Assembly (NCBI RefSeq): GCF_937425535.1
Contig: NZ_OW485601.1
Span: 2,773,501 to 2,837,500, forward strand
DNA length: 64,000 bases
Direction: 5' to 3'
Source: Rhodovastum atsumiense
GTDB taxonomy: Bacteria; Pseudomonadota; Alphaproteobacteria; Acetobacterales; Acetobacteraceae
The first letter of the stretch is position 1. Each line of letters opens with the position of its first letter. The translations under genes and the position numbers were made by a program. The notes beneath the pieces were generated by a model. The model searched no databases. It was not told the DNA's origin and saw only the letters and a list, made by a program, of their open reading frames with translations. Positions 55,818 through 64,000 of this stretch are shown here, piece by piece.

Positions 55818-56950
55818 CACCCGTGCTCCTGCATTTGATTGCCCTGTCGAAACTGAACCGCGTCCCGCAACTTGTCCAGCGACAGCCACGGATCGGCCAG
55901 TACCTCCTCGGCGGTCAGGCGCAGCACGAGATAGCCGCTGATGGCAAGCTCGTAATCGCGCTGGCGGTCGCGGCGGAAGGCCTCGCGCGTGGCGTGGTCG
56001 GCATAGCCGTCGATCTCTACCACCAGCCGGCCGGCCTGCCATAGCAGGTCCACGCGGGGGTGCCCGCCGCGCCGCGTGGGCACGGTCTGGTTGAAGGCGA
56101 ACAGCGGCCGCAGTTCCGCATCGGCGGCGAGCGCTGCGGCCAGGCGCTGCTCGGCCGCGCTGGCCCAGTGCGGCCGCCCCTCGATCGGGCCGACCCAGGG
56201 GGCATCCGCGTCCGCTGCGGCTTTCGCGATGGCGTCAGCGGGCGGTTCCGGCCGGACCAGCCCGGCGCAGGGCAGGCGGTCGATCCAGGCCGGCACCGTG
56301 GCCGGTGCCTCGGGCAGCAGGGCCACCACGGCGCATCCGCTCTGGCGCGCCAGCCATTCCAGGCCGCGCTGCGCCGCCCCCGCGGCGGCCATGTCGGGCA
56401 GGTCCGGCAGCACCGGGACCAGCGTCAGCGATCCCGCGGCGAGGGCGAGCGCCAGTTGGCGTAGCTCCATCGCCAGCGTCAGCTCGCCGACGCGCGGTGG
56501 CCGGCCGGCGGCGGCGCGCGGGATGGCGTGGCGCGCCCACAGCGGCGACAGCTCCGGCAGCGCATCGAGCCGGCGGCGCAGGTGCTGCTCCAGCAGCGTC
56601 AGCTCCATGCCGGCGACCGCCTGCGGCACCGTGCCGCCGAACCAGTGCGGGAAGGCGGCGAGTGCCGCCCTGGCCAGGGCGGCGGCCGCGCTGTCCGCGA
56701 TCGCGTCCGCCGGCGTGGCGAGGGGCAGCGGGAACAGGGCTCCCTGCCGGCCATCCGGCGGCACTTCGGCCGCGGCCAGGGCGGCGCGCGCCATGGCGGC
56801 GTTGGCGCCGGCCAGGCACAGTGCCGTCCCGCGTGGCCGGGACAGCAGCCAGGGGCCGAGTTCGGCGGGCGCAATGCGGAGGGTAGGGAGGTTCGCATCG
56901 AGGCACGCCGCGGCAGGACCGGGCGGAGGCGGCCAGCGACGGACGGGCAT
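55817..56950 (-). CDS. DUF559/Vsr-like endonuclease domain protein of the HerA unit
   Basis: A 377-residue protein. The first 270 residues are helical and Ala/Leu-rich with no known domain. The C-terminal 90 residues match the DUF559/VSR-type endonuclease: RVDLLWQAGRLVVEIDGYADH, then FRRDRQRDYELAISGYLVLRLTAEEVL. The Asp, Glu-x-Asp and His arrangement fits that PD-(D/E)XK-related fold. It is the first gene of the three-gene - strand unit. It probably cuts DNA delivered or scanned by the HerA-type ATPase. Confidence 0.7.
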   Translation of the reverse strand: MPVRRWPPPPGPAAACLDANLPTLRIAPAELGPWLLSRPRGTALCLAGANAAMARAALAAAEVPPDGRQGALFPLPLATPADAIADSAAAALARAALAAFPHWFGGTVPQAVAGMELTLLEQHLRRRLDALPELSPLWARHAIPRAAAGRPPRVGELTLAMELRQLALALAAGSLTLVPVLPDLPDMAAAGAAQRGLEWLARQSGCAVVALLPEAPATVPAWIDRLPCAGLVRPEPPADAIAKAAADADAPWVGPIEGRPHWASAAEQRLAAALAADAELRPLFAFNQTVPTRRGGHPRVDLLWQAGRLVVEIDGYADHATREAFRRDRQRDYELAISGYLVLRLTAEEVLADPWLSLDKLRDAVQFRQGNQMQEHG

Positions 56951-57041
56951 GGCGACACCTGACCAGACTGGTCAAAAGATAAAGCCCGCCAGTGCCAGCC
57001 CGGCAAGTCCGGCGCCAGGGCCGGGCGCTTATTTCGCGACG

Positions 57042-57593
57042 TTATCGCGACGACAATCCGGCCTGCGACCTGCCCAGGAGGTTACCCGCATTCCGGAAGG
57101 GTTCCAGCAAGGCCAGGAGCAGCCTGTCAATGCGTGATTTCATCCCTGTTCCGGCGGGCGTTGCCGGAAAGACGACCACTGCTTCGGTCACGTCCTGGTT
57201 GCGCCTCAACAATGCTACGCCGTGACAGGGGGCTGCGAGACCGGCGATCGACGCCATGGTGTCGGCAGCGCGGCTGTCCTCGAGCAGCGCCCAGCCATTA
57301 TCGTGAACCGACAGCACGGTCGAGCCGTCCTGTTCGATGAGCGAGACGTCGATCCGCCCCTGCCGCAGCATCGCCATGCCGTGTTCGACCGCATGGCGAA
57401 GCATTTCCTGTGCGATGGGAAGAATGACGTCACGCAGGGACGCAAAGCTGCCGCCGGTGACCACGACGCTGAGGGAAATCTGCTGATCGGCAGACCCGAA
57501 CGTCGCAATGGCCCGATCGCCCAGGATGCGGAGCTGCTGCTCGATCGGTGCCCCTGCCGCCATGGCGCCTGGCTGGTTGGACATGTCTGGCAT
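57042..57593 (-). CDS. Degenerate HATPase/histidine-kinase-type protein
   Basis: A protein of about 183 residues with a GHKL-type ATPase pattern (EMLRHAVEHGMAML, LSVHDNGWALLEDSRAA). The conserved N-box asparagine seen in its upstream neighbour (HEFVGNAVRHG) is replaced by histidine here (EMLRHAVEHG), and there is no phospho-acceptor histidine box. It looks like a decayed or signalling-only paralogue. The start is uncertain (57593 or 57584). It follows the kinase gene by about 60 bases on the same strand. Confidence 0.5.
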   Translation of the reverse strand: MPDMSNQPGAMAAGAPIEQQLRILGDRAIATFGSADQQISLSVVVTGGSFASLRDVILPIAQEMLRHAVEHGMAMLRQGRIDVSLIEQDGSTVLSVHDNGWALLEDSRAADTMASIAGLAAPCHGVALLRRNQDVTEAVVVFPATPAGTGMKSRIDRLLLALLEPFRNAGNLLGRSQAGLSSR

Positions 57594-57655
57594 CCGGCGG
57601 AATCGAATTCCCGGTGGTACGGCCATGGCAGGCGCGGGTCCGCGGGCCGTGGCGG

Positions 57656-58414
57656 TCAATCCGCCGCGTCCCTGCGACCACGCGGCGGAAGGTCGAGGGT
57701 TGCCAGCGTGCGGTTTCCGTGACGTTCCAGGGCGACGGTTCCGCGTTCCCGGGCCGCGAGCCGCCGTACCAGGGACAGGCCCTCGCCGGGCAGGGGCGCC
57801 CCCCCACAGCCCCATCCGTCATCACTGACGGCCAGCCGGATGCCGCCCTGCCACGCGAGCAGCCTGACCTCGAGCCGCCCGGCGATGCGGACGTGCAGCC
57901 CGTGCCTGACGGCATTGCCGACGAATTCGTGTGCCGCCCGCAGCACCACGTCCCGCAGCGCGGAGGGGCAATGGACAGTCGCCGTGACGTCGAGCCGGAT
58001 GTCCTGGCTGGGCCCCCGGAGCAGCGTGACAACACCTTCGCACAGCGAGGTGAGTCGCGCATTAAAGGAAGAATACGTCGAAGAAACATCAAACAGGGCA
58101 TCCGATACTGTCGCGAGTGCGATTCGCATTTGCAGTTCCGGCAAAATCCTTCGTTCCGTATCGACGTCCCGGAGTTCCGGATAGTCCGTCGTGATCGAGG
58201 TTATCCGCCGCAGCGTGTTTCTGGTGTCGTGGCGGAACTGCCGGAGATCGGCAAGGAAGCTGTCATTGACCGCCTGAAGGCTACGGATCGCACGCAAGGC
58301 GGATATGCCGTCGATCCGGCCAAGGGGCGCGGATGCGGACAAGGCAATCCTGGAAAAGGTGGTCACGGGCGGGATGTCCTGACCTGTGGGCGAGGAGGGC
58401 CTCTCTGCCGGCAT
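57656..58414 (-). CDS. Sensor histidine kinase-like protein
   Basis: A 252-residue soluble protein. A dimerisation/phospho-acceptor-like helix reads LADLRQFRHDTRNTLRRIT, with H in an 'HDxRN' context as in HisKA_2-type kinases. The GHKL ATPase follows: N-box HEFVGNAVRHG, G1 VSDDGWGCGG and G2 EGLSLVRRLA. There is no membrane segment or recognised sensor domain, and no response regulator gene is adjacent. It is divergent from the DUF6502 gene and preceded by the palindrome pair. Confidence 0.72.
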   Translation of the reverse strand: MPAERPSSPTGQDIPPVTTFSRIALSASAPLGRIDGISALRAIRSLQAVNDSFLADLRQFRHDTRNTLRRITSITTDYPELRDVDTERRILPELQMRIALATVSDALFDVSSTYSSFNARLTSLCEGVVTLLRGPSQDIRLDVTATVHCPSALRDVVLRAAHEFVGNAVRHGLHVRIAGRLEVRLLAWQGGIRLAVSDDGWGCGGAPLPGEGLSLVRRLAARERGTVALERHGNRTLATLDLPPRGRRDAAD

Positions 58415-58420
58415 GGTTAT

Positions 58421-58466
58421 GTGGGAAAATTTCCCACGTCAATTTGTTTGTGGGACTTTTTCCCAC
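58421..58466. promoter_or_regulatory. Two 17-bp palindromic operators in the kinase/DUF6502 divergent promoter
   Basis: GTGGGAAAATTTCCCAC (58421-58437, 8-bp arms and one central base) and GTGGGACTTTTTCCCAC (58450-58466, 6-bp arms) share the outer GTGGGA...TCCCAC and lie 29 bp apart centre to centre. They occupy the 135-base divergent region, the first only seven bases from the kinase start. A dimeric or tetrameric repressor or activator is likely; its identity is unknown. Confidence 0.65.
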
Positions 58467-58549
58467 GAACGGGATGGTCTAAGAAGGATGGCGTTCCTTC
58501 AGGACCACTCCCCATTCCGACGCAGCGGCCAGATTTCCCGAGCGTTCCG

Positions 58550-59368
58550 ATGCAGAACCGGCTTCTGGAGCCATTCGCCCGGTTGCTGCGCCCTTTGGTG
58601 CGCCTGCTCATCAGCAGTGGCGTGACATTTCCCCTGCTCGTCGACCTGCTGCGGGAGCTGTACGTGGATGTGGCGCGTCATGATCTGTTGTCCGACCCGA
58701 AGATGCGCACGGACCGCCGGGTCAGCCGGATGACCGGTGTTCACCGCAAGAACCTCCGGCGCCAGCGCCTGGCCGGCGCGTCCGAGGCTGCGGCGCCGCT
58801 GACGGCGAGTGCCCAGATCGTCGCCCATTGGCTGGGCCTGCCCACCTATACGGATACCAGCGGCCATCCACGCCCCCTGCCATGCAGCGGCGATGCCGCA
58901 TCCTTTGAGGGACTCGTTGCCATGGTGGCCCGGGACCTGCGGCCTCATGCCGTGCTGGAGGAATGGGTCAGGCAAGGCCTCGTGACCCTCGACGCGGAGG
59001 GCCGGGTCCATCTTCAGGTAATGGCCTTCCTGCCCGGGCATGGGAGCGAAGCGCAGCTTTTCTATTTTGCGCGGAACCTGCACGACCATGCCGCCGCGGC
59101 CGTTGCCAACGTGCTTGCCAGCGGAATCCCGCCTTTCCTGGATCGCAGCGTGCATTACGACCGGCTTGGCGCCAGGGCAGCCGCGGCGCTGGTGGCGGAG
59201 GGACGAAAGGCCGCGCAGCAGATGCTGCTGGAGGTCAACCGCAAAGCCCTTGCCCTGCTCGAAGCCGATGATCCGGCTGTGGCCGCGCCGGAACAGGGCG
59301 TGACCCGGCGGGTCAATCTCGGTGTCTATCTGTTCGTCCAGGATGAGAACGCCGATGCGCCCGGGTGA
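58550..59368 (+). CDS. DUF6502 family protein
   Basis: A 272-residue protein beginning MQNRLLEPFARLLRPLVRLLISSGVTFPLLVDLLRELYVDVA, which I assign to DUF6502; the rest includes RRVSRMTGVHRKNLRRQRLA, a possible helix-turn-helix-like segment. The start ATG is 9 bases after a weak purine stretch. It overlaps the next gene by about 14 bases. Proteins of this family often sit upstream of DUF5666 genes, as here. Function unknown. Confidence 0.7.
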   Translation: MQNRLLEPFARLLRPLVRLLISSGVTFPLLVDLLRELYVDVARHDLLSDPKMRTDRRVSRMTGVHRKNLRRQRLAGASEAAAPLTASAQIVAHWLGLPTYTDTSGHPRPLPCSGDAASFEGLVAMVARDLRPHAVLEEWVRQGLVTLDAEGRVHLQVMAFLPGHGSEAQLFYFARNLHDHAAAAVANVLASGIPPFLDRSVHYDRLGARAAAALVAEGRKAAQQMLLEVNRKALALLEADDPAVAAPEQGVTRRVNLGVYLFVQDENADAPG

Positions 59369-60740
59369 CAAAGGGCTGCGTCATCTCATCGGGCTGCTCA
59401 TGCTGGTCCTGCCGGTGGCATGTGCGCCGCAGGCCCGGCGGGATGTGCCCGCGCTGCAGGACGGCCCGACCGCTGCCCGCGTCTGCCGGGTCGGTCCCGA
59501 TGACGGTCCGCCGGTGGCGGGCGGTACTGCCGGTGATGCCAGGACGGTCCGCCAGGCCGAGCGGGGGATCGGTGGCACCGGCCTGTCTTCCGATGCCACG
59601 CTGCAGGCGGAGCGTGGCATCGGCGGCACGGGAATCGTTGCCGTGATCACCGGCTTTGCCAGCGTTTGCCTGGGCGGGCGCGAGGTCATGCTGGATGACG
59701 ACACCGTGGTGTCGATGGACGGCGCGGCTGCTTCGACCCCCGCTTTGCGCGCCGGCCAGTTGGCAATCGTGGAAGCCACCGGAGCCGGCACGGAGCTGCG
59801 GGCGCGCCGGGTGCAGGTCCGCCACGAGGTGTCGGGGCCCGTCGAGGGCCTCGATGCCGGGAACATGCTTCGGGTTGCGGGCCAGCAGGTGGCGGTGACC
59901 GCGGACACGCTCGGCGAGCGGTCCCCGGCGGCAGGATGGTGGGTGAGGGTGAGCGGCCTGCGTCGGCCGGATGGCAGTGTGCTGGCGACGCGCGTGGACC
60001 GGATGGAGCCGGGGCCGGTGACGGTGCACGGTCCGTTGCGGCAGGTTGGCCGTACCTTGCGGATCGGTACCCTGACGCTGCGACCAGAAACGGCTGCCAT
60101 CCCCGGCCATGCTGTGATCGCCTCGGGGCGGTATATCGACGGTGTCCTGCACGCCGACACGCTGGCGCCCGATCTGCTGGTGACCGATCCGGCCGCGTAT
60201 TTCAGGCCGGACACGCGGCACGTCCTGTTCGAAACCTATGTCACCGGTCTTGGTGGCACCCTTGAGTTCGGGGCAGGCACCCGGGTGGCCGCCTCGCCGG
60301 GACTTGGTATCGGCTGGCCGCAACGTGCCATCGTACAGCTTGACCGGCATGAGGACGGCAGTCTGCGGGCAACACGCCTGCATGAAAGCGGTGCCGGTTC
60401 CGGCGATGGGAAAAATCCGGCAGTGTCAGCCGGGGACAACCACCGTCCCCGTTCGCAGAGGGGGCAGGCTGCGCCAGGCAATCATCCTGGCAGGCCATCC
60501 GATGCGGCCGTCGCACGGTTTGAACCGGCGCCCGTGCCGAACCGCATGCCTAGCCTTGATGGTTCCAGCGGCAGCCTTGGTGAGCGGCAGGGCAGGCAAG
60601 GGACCTTGCCAGGTGAACGGCAGGGCGAGCGCGCAGCCTCTGGTCCGGGCTTCGGTTCGTTCGCGGCAGACCCCCTCGTGGGCGCGCCCGGAAGCCCCGG
60701 AGCCGCAAGCGGGGGGCGGATGCGGTCAAACTTGCCTTGA
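59355..60740 (+). CDS. DUF5666 domain lipoprotein-like protein with GIGGTG repeats
   Basis: A 461-residue protein. It begins with a hydrophobic leader and lipobox-like VACAP, then a duplicated motif QAERGIGGTG (twice within 45 residues), followed by several DUF5666-type beta repeats (VSGPVEGLDAGNMLRVAGQQV, VTVHGPLRQVGRTLRIG). The last 110 residues are a low-complexity Gly/Ser/Arg tail. The start is ATG 59355 or the nearby 59343. It overlaps the DUF6502 gene and is probably translated with it. An extracytoplasmic role is inferred. Confidence 0.65.
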   Translation: MRPGDKGLRHLIGLLMLVLPVACAPQARRDVPALQDGPTAARVCRVGPDDGPPVAGGTAGDARTVRQAERGIGGTGLSSDATLQAERGIGGTGIVAVITGFASVCLGGREVMLDDDTVVSMDGAAASTPALRAGQLAIVEATGAGTELRARRVQVRHEVSGPVEGLDAGNMLRVAGQQVAVTADTLGERSPAAGWWVRVSGLRRPDGSVLATRVDRMEPGPVTVHGPLRQVGRTLRIGTLTLRPETAAIPGHAVIASGRYIDGVLHADTLAPDLLVTDPAAYFRPDTRHVLFETYVTGLGGTLEFGAGTRVAASPGLGIGWPQRAIVQLDRHEDGSLRATRLHESGAGSGDGKNPAVSAGDNHRPRSQRGQAAPGNHPGRPSDAAVARFEPAPVPNRMPSLDGSSGSLGERQGRQGTLPGERQGERAASGPGFGSFAADPLVGAPGSPGAASGGRMRSNLP

Positions 60741-60804
60741 TGTGAAAGGCGTCGATCTGAAGCCCCGATATAGTCTGCGTGCATCTGGTGCGTCGTAATA
60801 ATCT

Positions 60805-60895
60805 CGCAGATTTTATAACGATAAAATAGCGTTTTGGAATTTTTTGTTTACATAAAAACAATATTCGTATTGGTTGAAATGCGTCCCCGGGGACG
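60805..60895. promoter_or_regulatory. AT-rich promoter island and CGTCCCCGGGGACG palindrome before the flippase
   Basis: An unusually AT-rich stretch (60805-60880) contains the inverted repeat TTGTTT-N6-AAACAA and several T/A runs, then a perfect 14-bp palindrome CGTCCCCGGGGACG at 60882-60895. It lies 84 bases before the flippase start and is the only such island nearby, so it probably holds the promoter and an operator. Confidence 0.45.
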
Positions 60896-60979
60896 TCTGT
60901 CGGACAATCATGATGCCGACACGGTCGGTCCGGTCGGTCCGGAACCACGGCCGGGTCATGCCCGGAGTGAGGATCGTCG

Positions 60980-62449
60980 ATGCAACTGCGCCGTGCCCTG
61001 CTGATCAGCACTGCCGACCGCTATGTCGGCATGGTGGTGAACTTCGCCCAGCTCGCCATCATCGCCCGCCTGATGACGCCGGATGAATTCGGTGTTGCCG
61101 TCATCGGCACCGCCATCACGTCCATTGCCATCGCGGTACGGGAATTCGCGTCCCAGGTCTATCTGATCAACCGTCCCCGGCTCAGCCTGACGACGATCCG
61201 GGCCTGCTTCACATTGATGATGCTGACGACGCTGCTGATCGTGGCGGTGATCCTGGCAATGGCCCCCTGGATGGAGGCCTGGTACGACCGGCCCGGCCTT
61301 GCCCTGTATCTTGGCCTCATTGGCGTCGCCCTGCTGCTGGAACCCTTCTCGCAGATGATCGTGGGGCTGCTGCGCCGTGATCTTGCCTTTGGCAAGGTGG
61401 CGGTCGTGAACATCGTCAATGTCGTGGTGAATGCCGCCATGCTGGTGGTCCTGGTGGGCCACGGGGTGGGTTTCACCGCCTTCGGCTGGGCCTGGGTCGC
61501 CTGTGCCCTGGCGAGCGTGCTGGTGGCCATCGCATTGCGGCCGGACCTGTCGGTGTTCCGCCCCAGCCTGCGCGGCCTGCGGGATGCCGTGCGTTTCGGC
61601 GCCTATAACGGCGCCGCCGCCTTGCTCTATCGCGTCTACGAAGCGGGACCTTTGTTCGCGCTGGGGCAGATGCTCAGCTTCAACGAACTGGGGCTGTTCT
61701 ACCGGACGCTGACCCTCGCGCAGTTGCCGGACAAGGTCGTCCTGAGCGGCGTGACGGCCGTGGCGCTGCCGGCCTTTTCCCAGGCGGCCCGCGAAGGCCG
61801 CGATCTGACCACCGCATACCTGCGCGCGGTGACGCTGATCACGGCCGTGCAATGGCCGGCCCTGGCCTGCATGGCGACCATGGCGGAAGGGGTGGTGCAT
61901 GTCGTGCTCGGCGACACCTGGATGGCGGTGGCGCCCTTGCTCCGCATCATGGCCGTCGCCTCGCTGTTCGCCTTCACCAGCGAGCTGAACTATCCGGTGC
62001 TGGTCGCCACCGGCGCCATGCGCCAGAACCTCCGGCGGGCCTTGATTGCCTGGCCCGGTTCGGCGGCCATCATCATGGGCTTCGCCGTGTTCGGCCTGCA
62101 CGCCGTGGTGCTGAGCTTCCTGGTCGTCATTCCATTCCAGGCACTGGTCTCCGTGCTGGCGGTGCGCCACAGCCTGTCCCTGTCGACGCGCAAGCTGTTC
62201 GGTGCCGTCGGCCGCAGTGCGGTGGTGACGGGGATCACCGTGCTGGGGCCGCTCACGGTGATGGCCCTGCAGCCGACCCATACGGTGATGTCACCCTGGG
62301 CCCTCTTCGTTTCCCTGCTGCTGGCGATGCTGGCCTGGCTGGCGGCGTTGCGGTTGACCCGCCATCCGGCCTGGCAGGAAATCCTGCGGCTGCTGCCGGC
62401 ACGTGCCCCGGCCGGCCGTCTGGTGGCCGTTGCCGGGGCACGAGACTGA
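60980..62449 (+). CDS. Polysaccharide flippase, Wzx/RfbX-like (MOP superfamily)
   Basis: A 489-residue protein with about twelve to fourteen hydrophobic segments. The N-terminus (RRALLISTADRYVGMVVNFAQLAIIARLMTPDEFGV) is typical of oligosaccharide flippases and lipopolysaccharide biosynthesis proteins (Polysacc_synt family). It should move lipid-linked sugar chains across the inner membrane. Together with the polymerase-like gene at 38737 it suggests surface polysaccharide production, though the two are 21 kb apart. Its own promoter island precedes it. Confidence 0.85.
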   Translation: MQLRRALLISTADRYVGMVVNFAQLAIIARLMTPDEFGVAVIGTAITSIAIAVREFASQVYLINRPRLSLTTIRACFTLMMLTTLLIVAVILAMAPWMEAWYDRPGLALYLGLIGVALLLEPFSQMIVGLLRRDLAFGKVAVVNIVNVVVNAAMLVVLVGHGVGFTAFGWAWVACALASVLVAIALRPDLSVFRPSLRGLRDAVRFGAYNGAAALLYRVYEAGPLFALGQMLSFNELGLFYRTLTLAQLPDKVVLSGVTAVALPAFSQAAREGRDLTTAYLRAVTLITAVQWPALACMATMAEGVVHVVLGDTWMAVAPLLRIMAVASLFAFTSELNYPVLVATGAMRQNLRRALIAWPGSAAIIMGFAVFGLHAVVLSFLVVIPFQALVSVLAVRHSLSLSTRKLFGAVGRSAVVTGITVLGPLTVMALQPTHTVMSPWALFVSLLLAMLAWLAALRLTRHPAWQEILRLLPARAPAGRLVAVAGARD

Positions 62450-62469
62450 CGCAGGTCGCCGGCCCTGCC

Positions 62470-63999
62470 TCAGGTCACCGGGCCGGGGTTGAACAGCGTC
62501 AGCGCGTTGCGCAGGCCCCACTGGTCGGACCAGGTCTGCTTGCGGCCGCTGGCGACGTCGAGGATCAGGTGGAACAGTTCCCAGCCGACCTCTTCGATGG
62601 TTGCCTCGCCGGTGGCGATGCGGCCGGCATCGATATCCATCAGGTCGTGCCAGCGCGCGCTCAGGGCCTTGCGGGTGGCCATCTTGATCACCGGGGCGGC
62701 GGCGAGGCCATAGGGCGTGCCGCGGCCGGTGGTGAACACCTGCAGGGTCATGCCCGAGGCCAGTTGCAGCGTGCCGCAGATGAAGTCGCTGGCCGGGGTG
62801 GCGGCGAAGATCAGCCCCTTGCGGTCCACCTGCTCGCCGGGCGCGAGCACGCCGGCGATGGCGCTGCTGCCCGACTTCGCCACCGAGCCGAGCGCCTTTT
62901 CGACAATGTTGGCGAGCCCGCCGCGCTTGTTGCCCGGCGTGGTGTTGGCGCTGCGGTCGGAGGCGCCTTCCTGCAGGTAATCATCGTACCACGCCATTTC
63001 CCGCACCAAGGCGCGGCCGACCTCCTCGTCCGCCGCGCGCGGCGTGAGCAGGTGGATGGCGTCGCGCACTTCGGTAACTTCGGAGAACATCACCGTGGCG
63101 CCGGCGCGCACCAGCAGGTCGGTGGCGAAGCCGACCGCGGGGTTGGCGGTGACGCCGGAGAAGGCGTCGCTGCCGCCGCATTGCATCCCGACGACCAGGT
63201 CGGCGGCGGGGCAGGTGGTGCGGGTGCGGCGATTCAGCTCCGCCAGTCGCTTTTCCGCCATCTCCATGATCGAGGCGAGCATGGCGCCGAAGCCGACATG
63301 GCTTTCGTCCTGCAGCCGGACGATGCTGTCGGTGTTGCCGGGGCCGGGCGCCGGGCGATCATCCGACAGCACCCATTCGGGGAACATCTTCTCGCAGCCG
63401 AGGCCCACCACCATCGGCGCGCCGCCGAAATTCGGGTTGCGGGCGATGTTGCGCACCGTACGGATCGGCACCGCGGCGCCGGGGGCATTGATCGCCACGC
63501 CACAGCCATAGGTGTGAGTCAGCGCCACCACGTCGTCCACGTTGGGGAAGCGCGGCAGCAACTCCGTGCGGATGCGCTGCGCCGCGTACTCGACCACGCC
63601 GGCCACGCATTGCACGCTGGTGCTGATGCCCAGCAGGTTGCGGGTGCCGACGCTGCCATCGGCATTGCGGTAGCCCTCGAAGGTATAGCCTTCCAGCGGC
63701 GGCTGCGGCGGCGGGACGGCGGTGGCGAGCGGCAATTCATCGAGACGCGGCGCCGGTGGCAGGCGGACCAGCGATTCCTCGATCCAGCTGCCGCGCGGCA
63801 CCGGGCGTTGCGCATGGCCAATCACCTCGCCGTAGCGGCGGATCGGCTCACCTTCCGCGAGATCGACCAGGTTGACCTTGTGGCCCTGCGGCACGTGCTC
63901 GCGCAGCGTCAGCCCGGAGGGGAATTCGGTCCCCGCCGGCAGGCCGTTCGCGTTGACGACGATGGCGACGTTGTCGTCCGGGTGGACCTGGATGGTGAG
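62470..63999 (-). CDS. garD: UxaA/GarD-family sugar-acid dehydratase (5' truncated by window edge)
   Basis: This gene encodes a hexarate/hexonate dehydratase. The visible part starts before residue [15 protein letters not shown] and includes the SAF-like N-terminal segment ([29 protein letters not shown]), then [38 protein letters not shown] and SEVTEVRDA. These are the iron-site and active-site regions of galactarate dehydratase-type enzymes. The reading frame is open to the right edge, so only about 10-30 residues are missing. D-galactarate or D-altronate dehydration is the likely reaction; substrate choice within the family is uncertain. Confidence 0.85.
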   Translation of the reverse strand, partial: LTIQVHPDDNVAIVVNANGLPAGTEFPSGLTLREHVPQGHKVNLVDLAEGEPIRRYGEVIGHAQRPVPRGSWIEESLVRLPPAPRLDELPLATAVPPPQPPLEGYTFEGYRNADGSVGTRNLLGISTSVQCVAGVVEYAAQRIRTELLPRFPNVDDVVALTHTYGCGVAINAPGAAVPIRTVRNIARNPNFGGAPMVVGLGCEKMFPEWVLSDDRPAPGPGNTDSIVRLQDESHVGFGAMLASIMEMAEKRLAELNRRTRTTCPAADLVVGMQCGGSDAFSGVTANPAVGFATDLLVRAGATVMFSEVTEVRDAIHLLTPRAADEEVGRALVREMAWYDDYLQEGASDRSANTTPGNKRGGLANIVEKALGSVAKSGSSAIAGVLAPGEQVDRKGLIFAATPASDFICGTLQLASGMTLQVFTTGRGTPYGLAAAPVIKMATRKALSARWHDLMDIDAGRIATGEATIEEVGWELFHLILDVASGRKQTWSDQWGLRNALTLFNPGPVT

Positions 64000-64000
64000 C

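Overview
The window is a GC-rich chromosomal segment. Its gene content points to an alphaproteobacterium, most likely Rhodospirillales/Acetobacteraceae: a double cold-shock-domain protein, a DUF6502/DUF5666 pair, an ALDH-DUF779 pair, YnfA, AzlCD and many GTGA/ATGA-coupled starts. The lineage is an inference from gene content only. I found no tRNA, rRNA, CRISPR array, transposase or phage structural genes.

Positions 1-10304 form one + strand operon-like block. It starts with an SsuABC/TauABC-type importer whose binding protein is cut by the window edge. A radical SAM protein with an atypical CX8CX2C cluster motif, an MFS transporter, a NifH-like ATPase, two nitrogenase component-1-like proteins and a sulfate-type binding protein follow. 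The cysteine pattern (three in one component-1 protein, one in the other) differs from true nitrogenase and argues for a nitrogenase-like reductase of the Nfl/group IV-VI kind. The flanking transporters suggest a sulfur-containing substrate. This is the best candidate for an undescribed system here.

Positions 10388-15475, on the - strand and convergent with the first block, encode an NAD(P)-linked [FeFe]-hydrogenase: a NuoE-NuoF fusion, HydA and the maturase HydG. HydE and HydF are not in the window. The NuoE half has lost three of four [2Fe-2S] cysteines, and HydA carries TSCSPGW instead of TSCCPxW.

Positions 15891-38244 hold housekeeping and stress genes: a methyltransferase, a cold-shock protein, OsmC, topoisomerase III, TerB, formamidase with an orphan binding protein, a GNAT enzyme, two lipoproteins, a cation/proton antiporter, an RND efflux pair, AraC-AzlC-AzlD, a TerB-like protein and AhpCF. 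Positions 38737-51192 carry a surface-polysaccharide polymerase behind poly-G tracts, MogA between two related hairpins, YnfA, ALDH-DUF779, a GlxA-type regulator divergent from a metal-binding/isochorismatase fusion, a D-aminopeptidase-like hydrolase, a DUF2236 protein and a polysaccharide deacetylase.

Positions 52024-56950 (- strand) are a tightly overlapping three-gene unit: a DUF559/Vsr-like nuclease, a winged-helix-like protein and a large two-P-loop HerA-type ATPase. Its architecture resembles anti-phage or DNA-processing modules. Positions 57042-60740 carry two tandem histidine-kinase-type ATPases, the second degenerate. They are divergent from a DUF6502-DUF5666 pair across two 17-bp palindromes. 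The window ends with a Wzx-like flippase and a galactarate-dehydratase-type gene that runs off the right edge.
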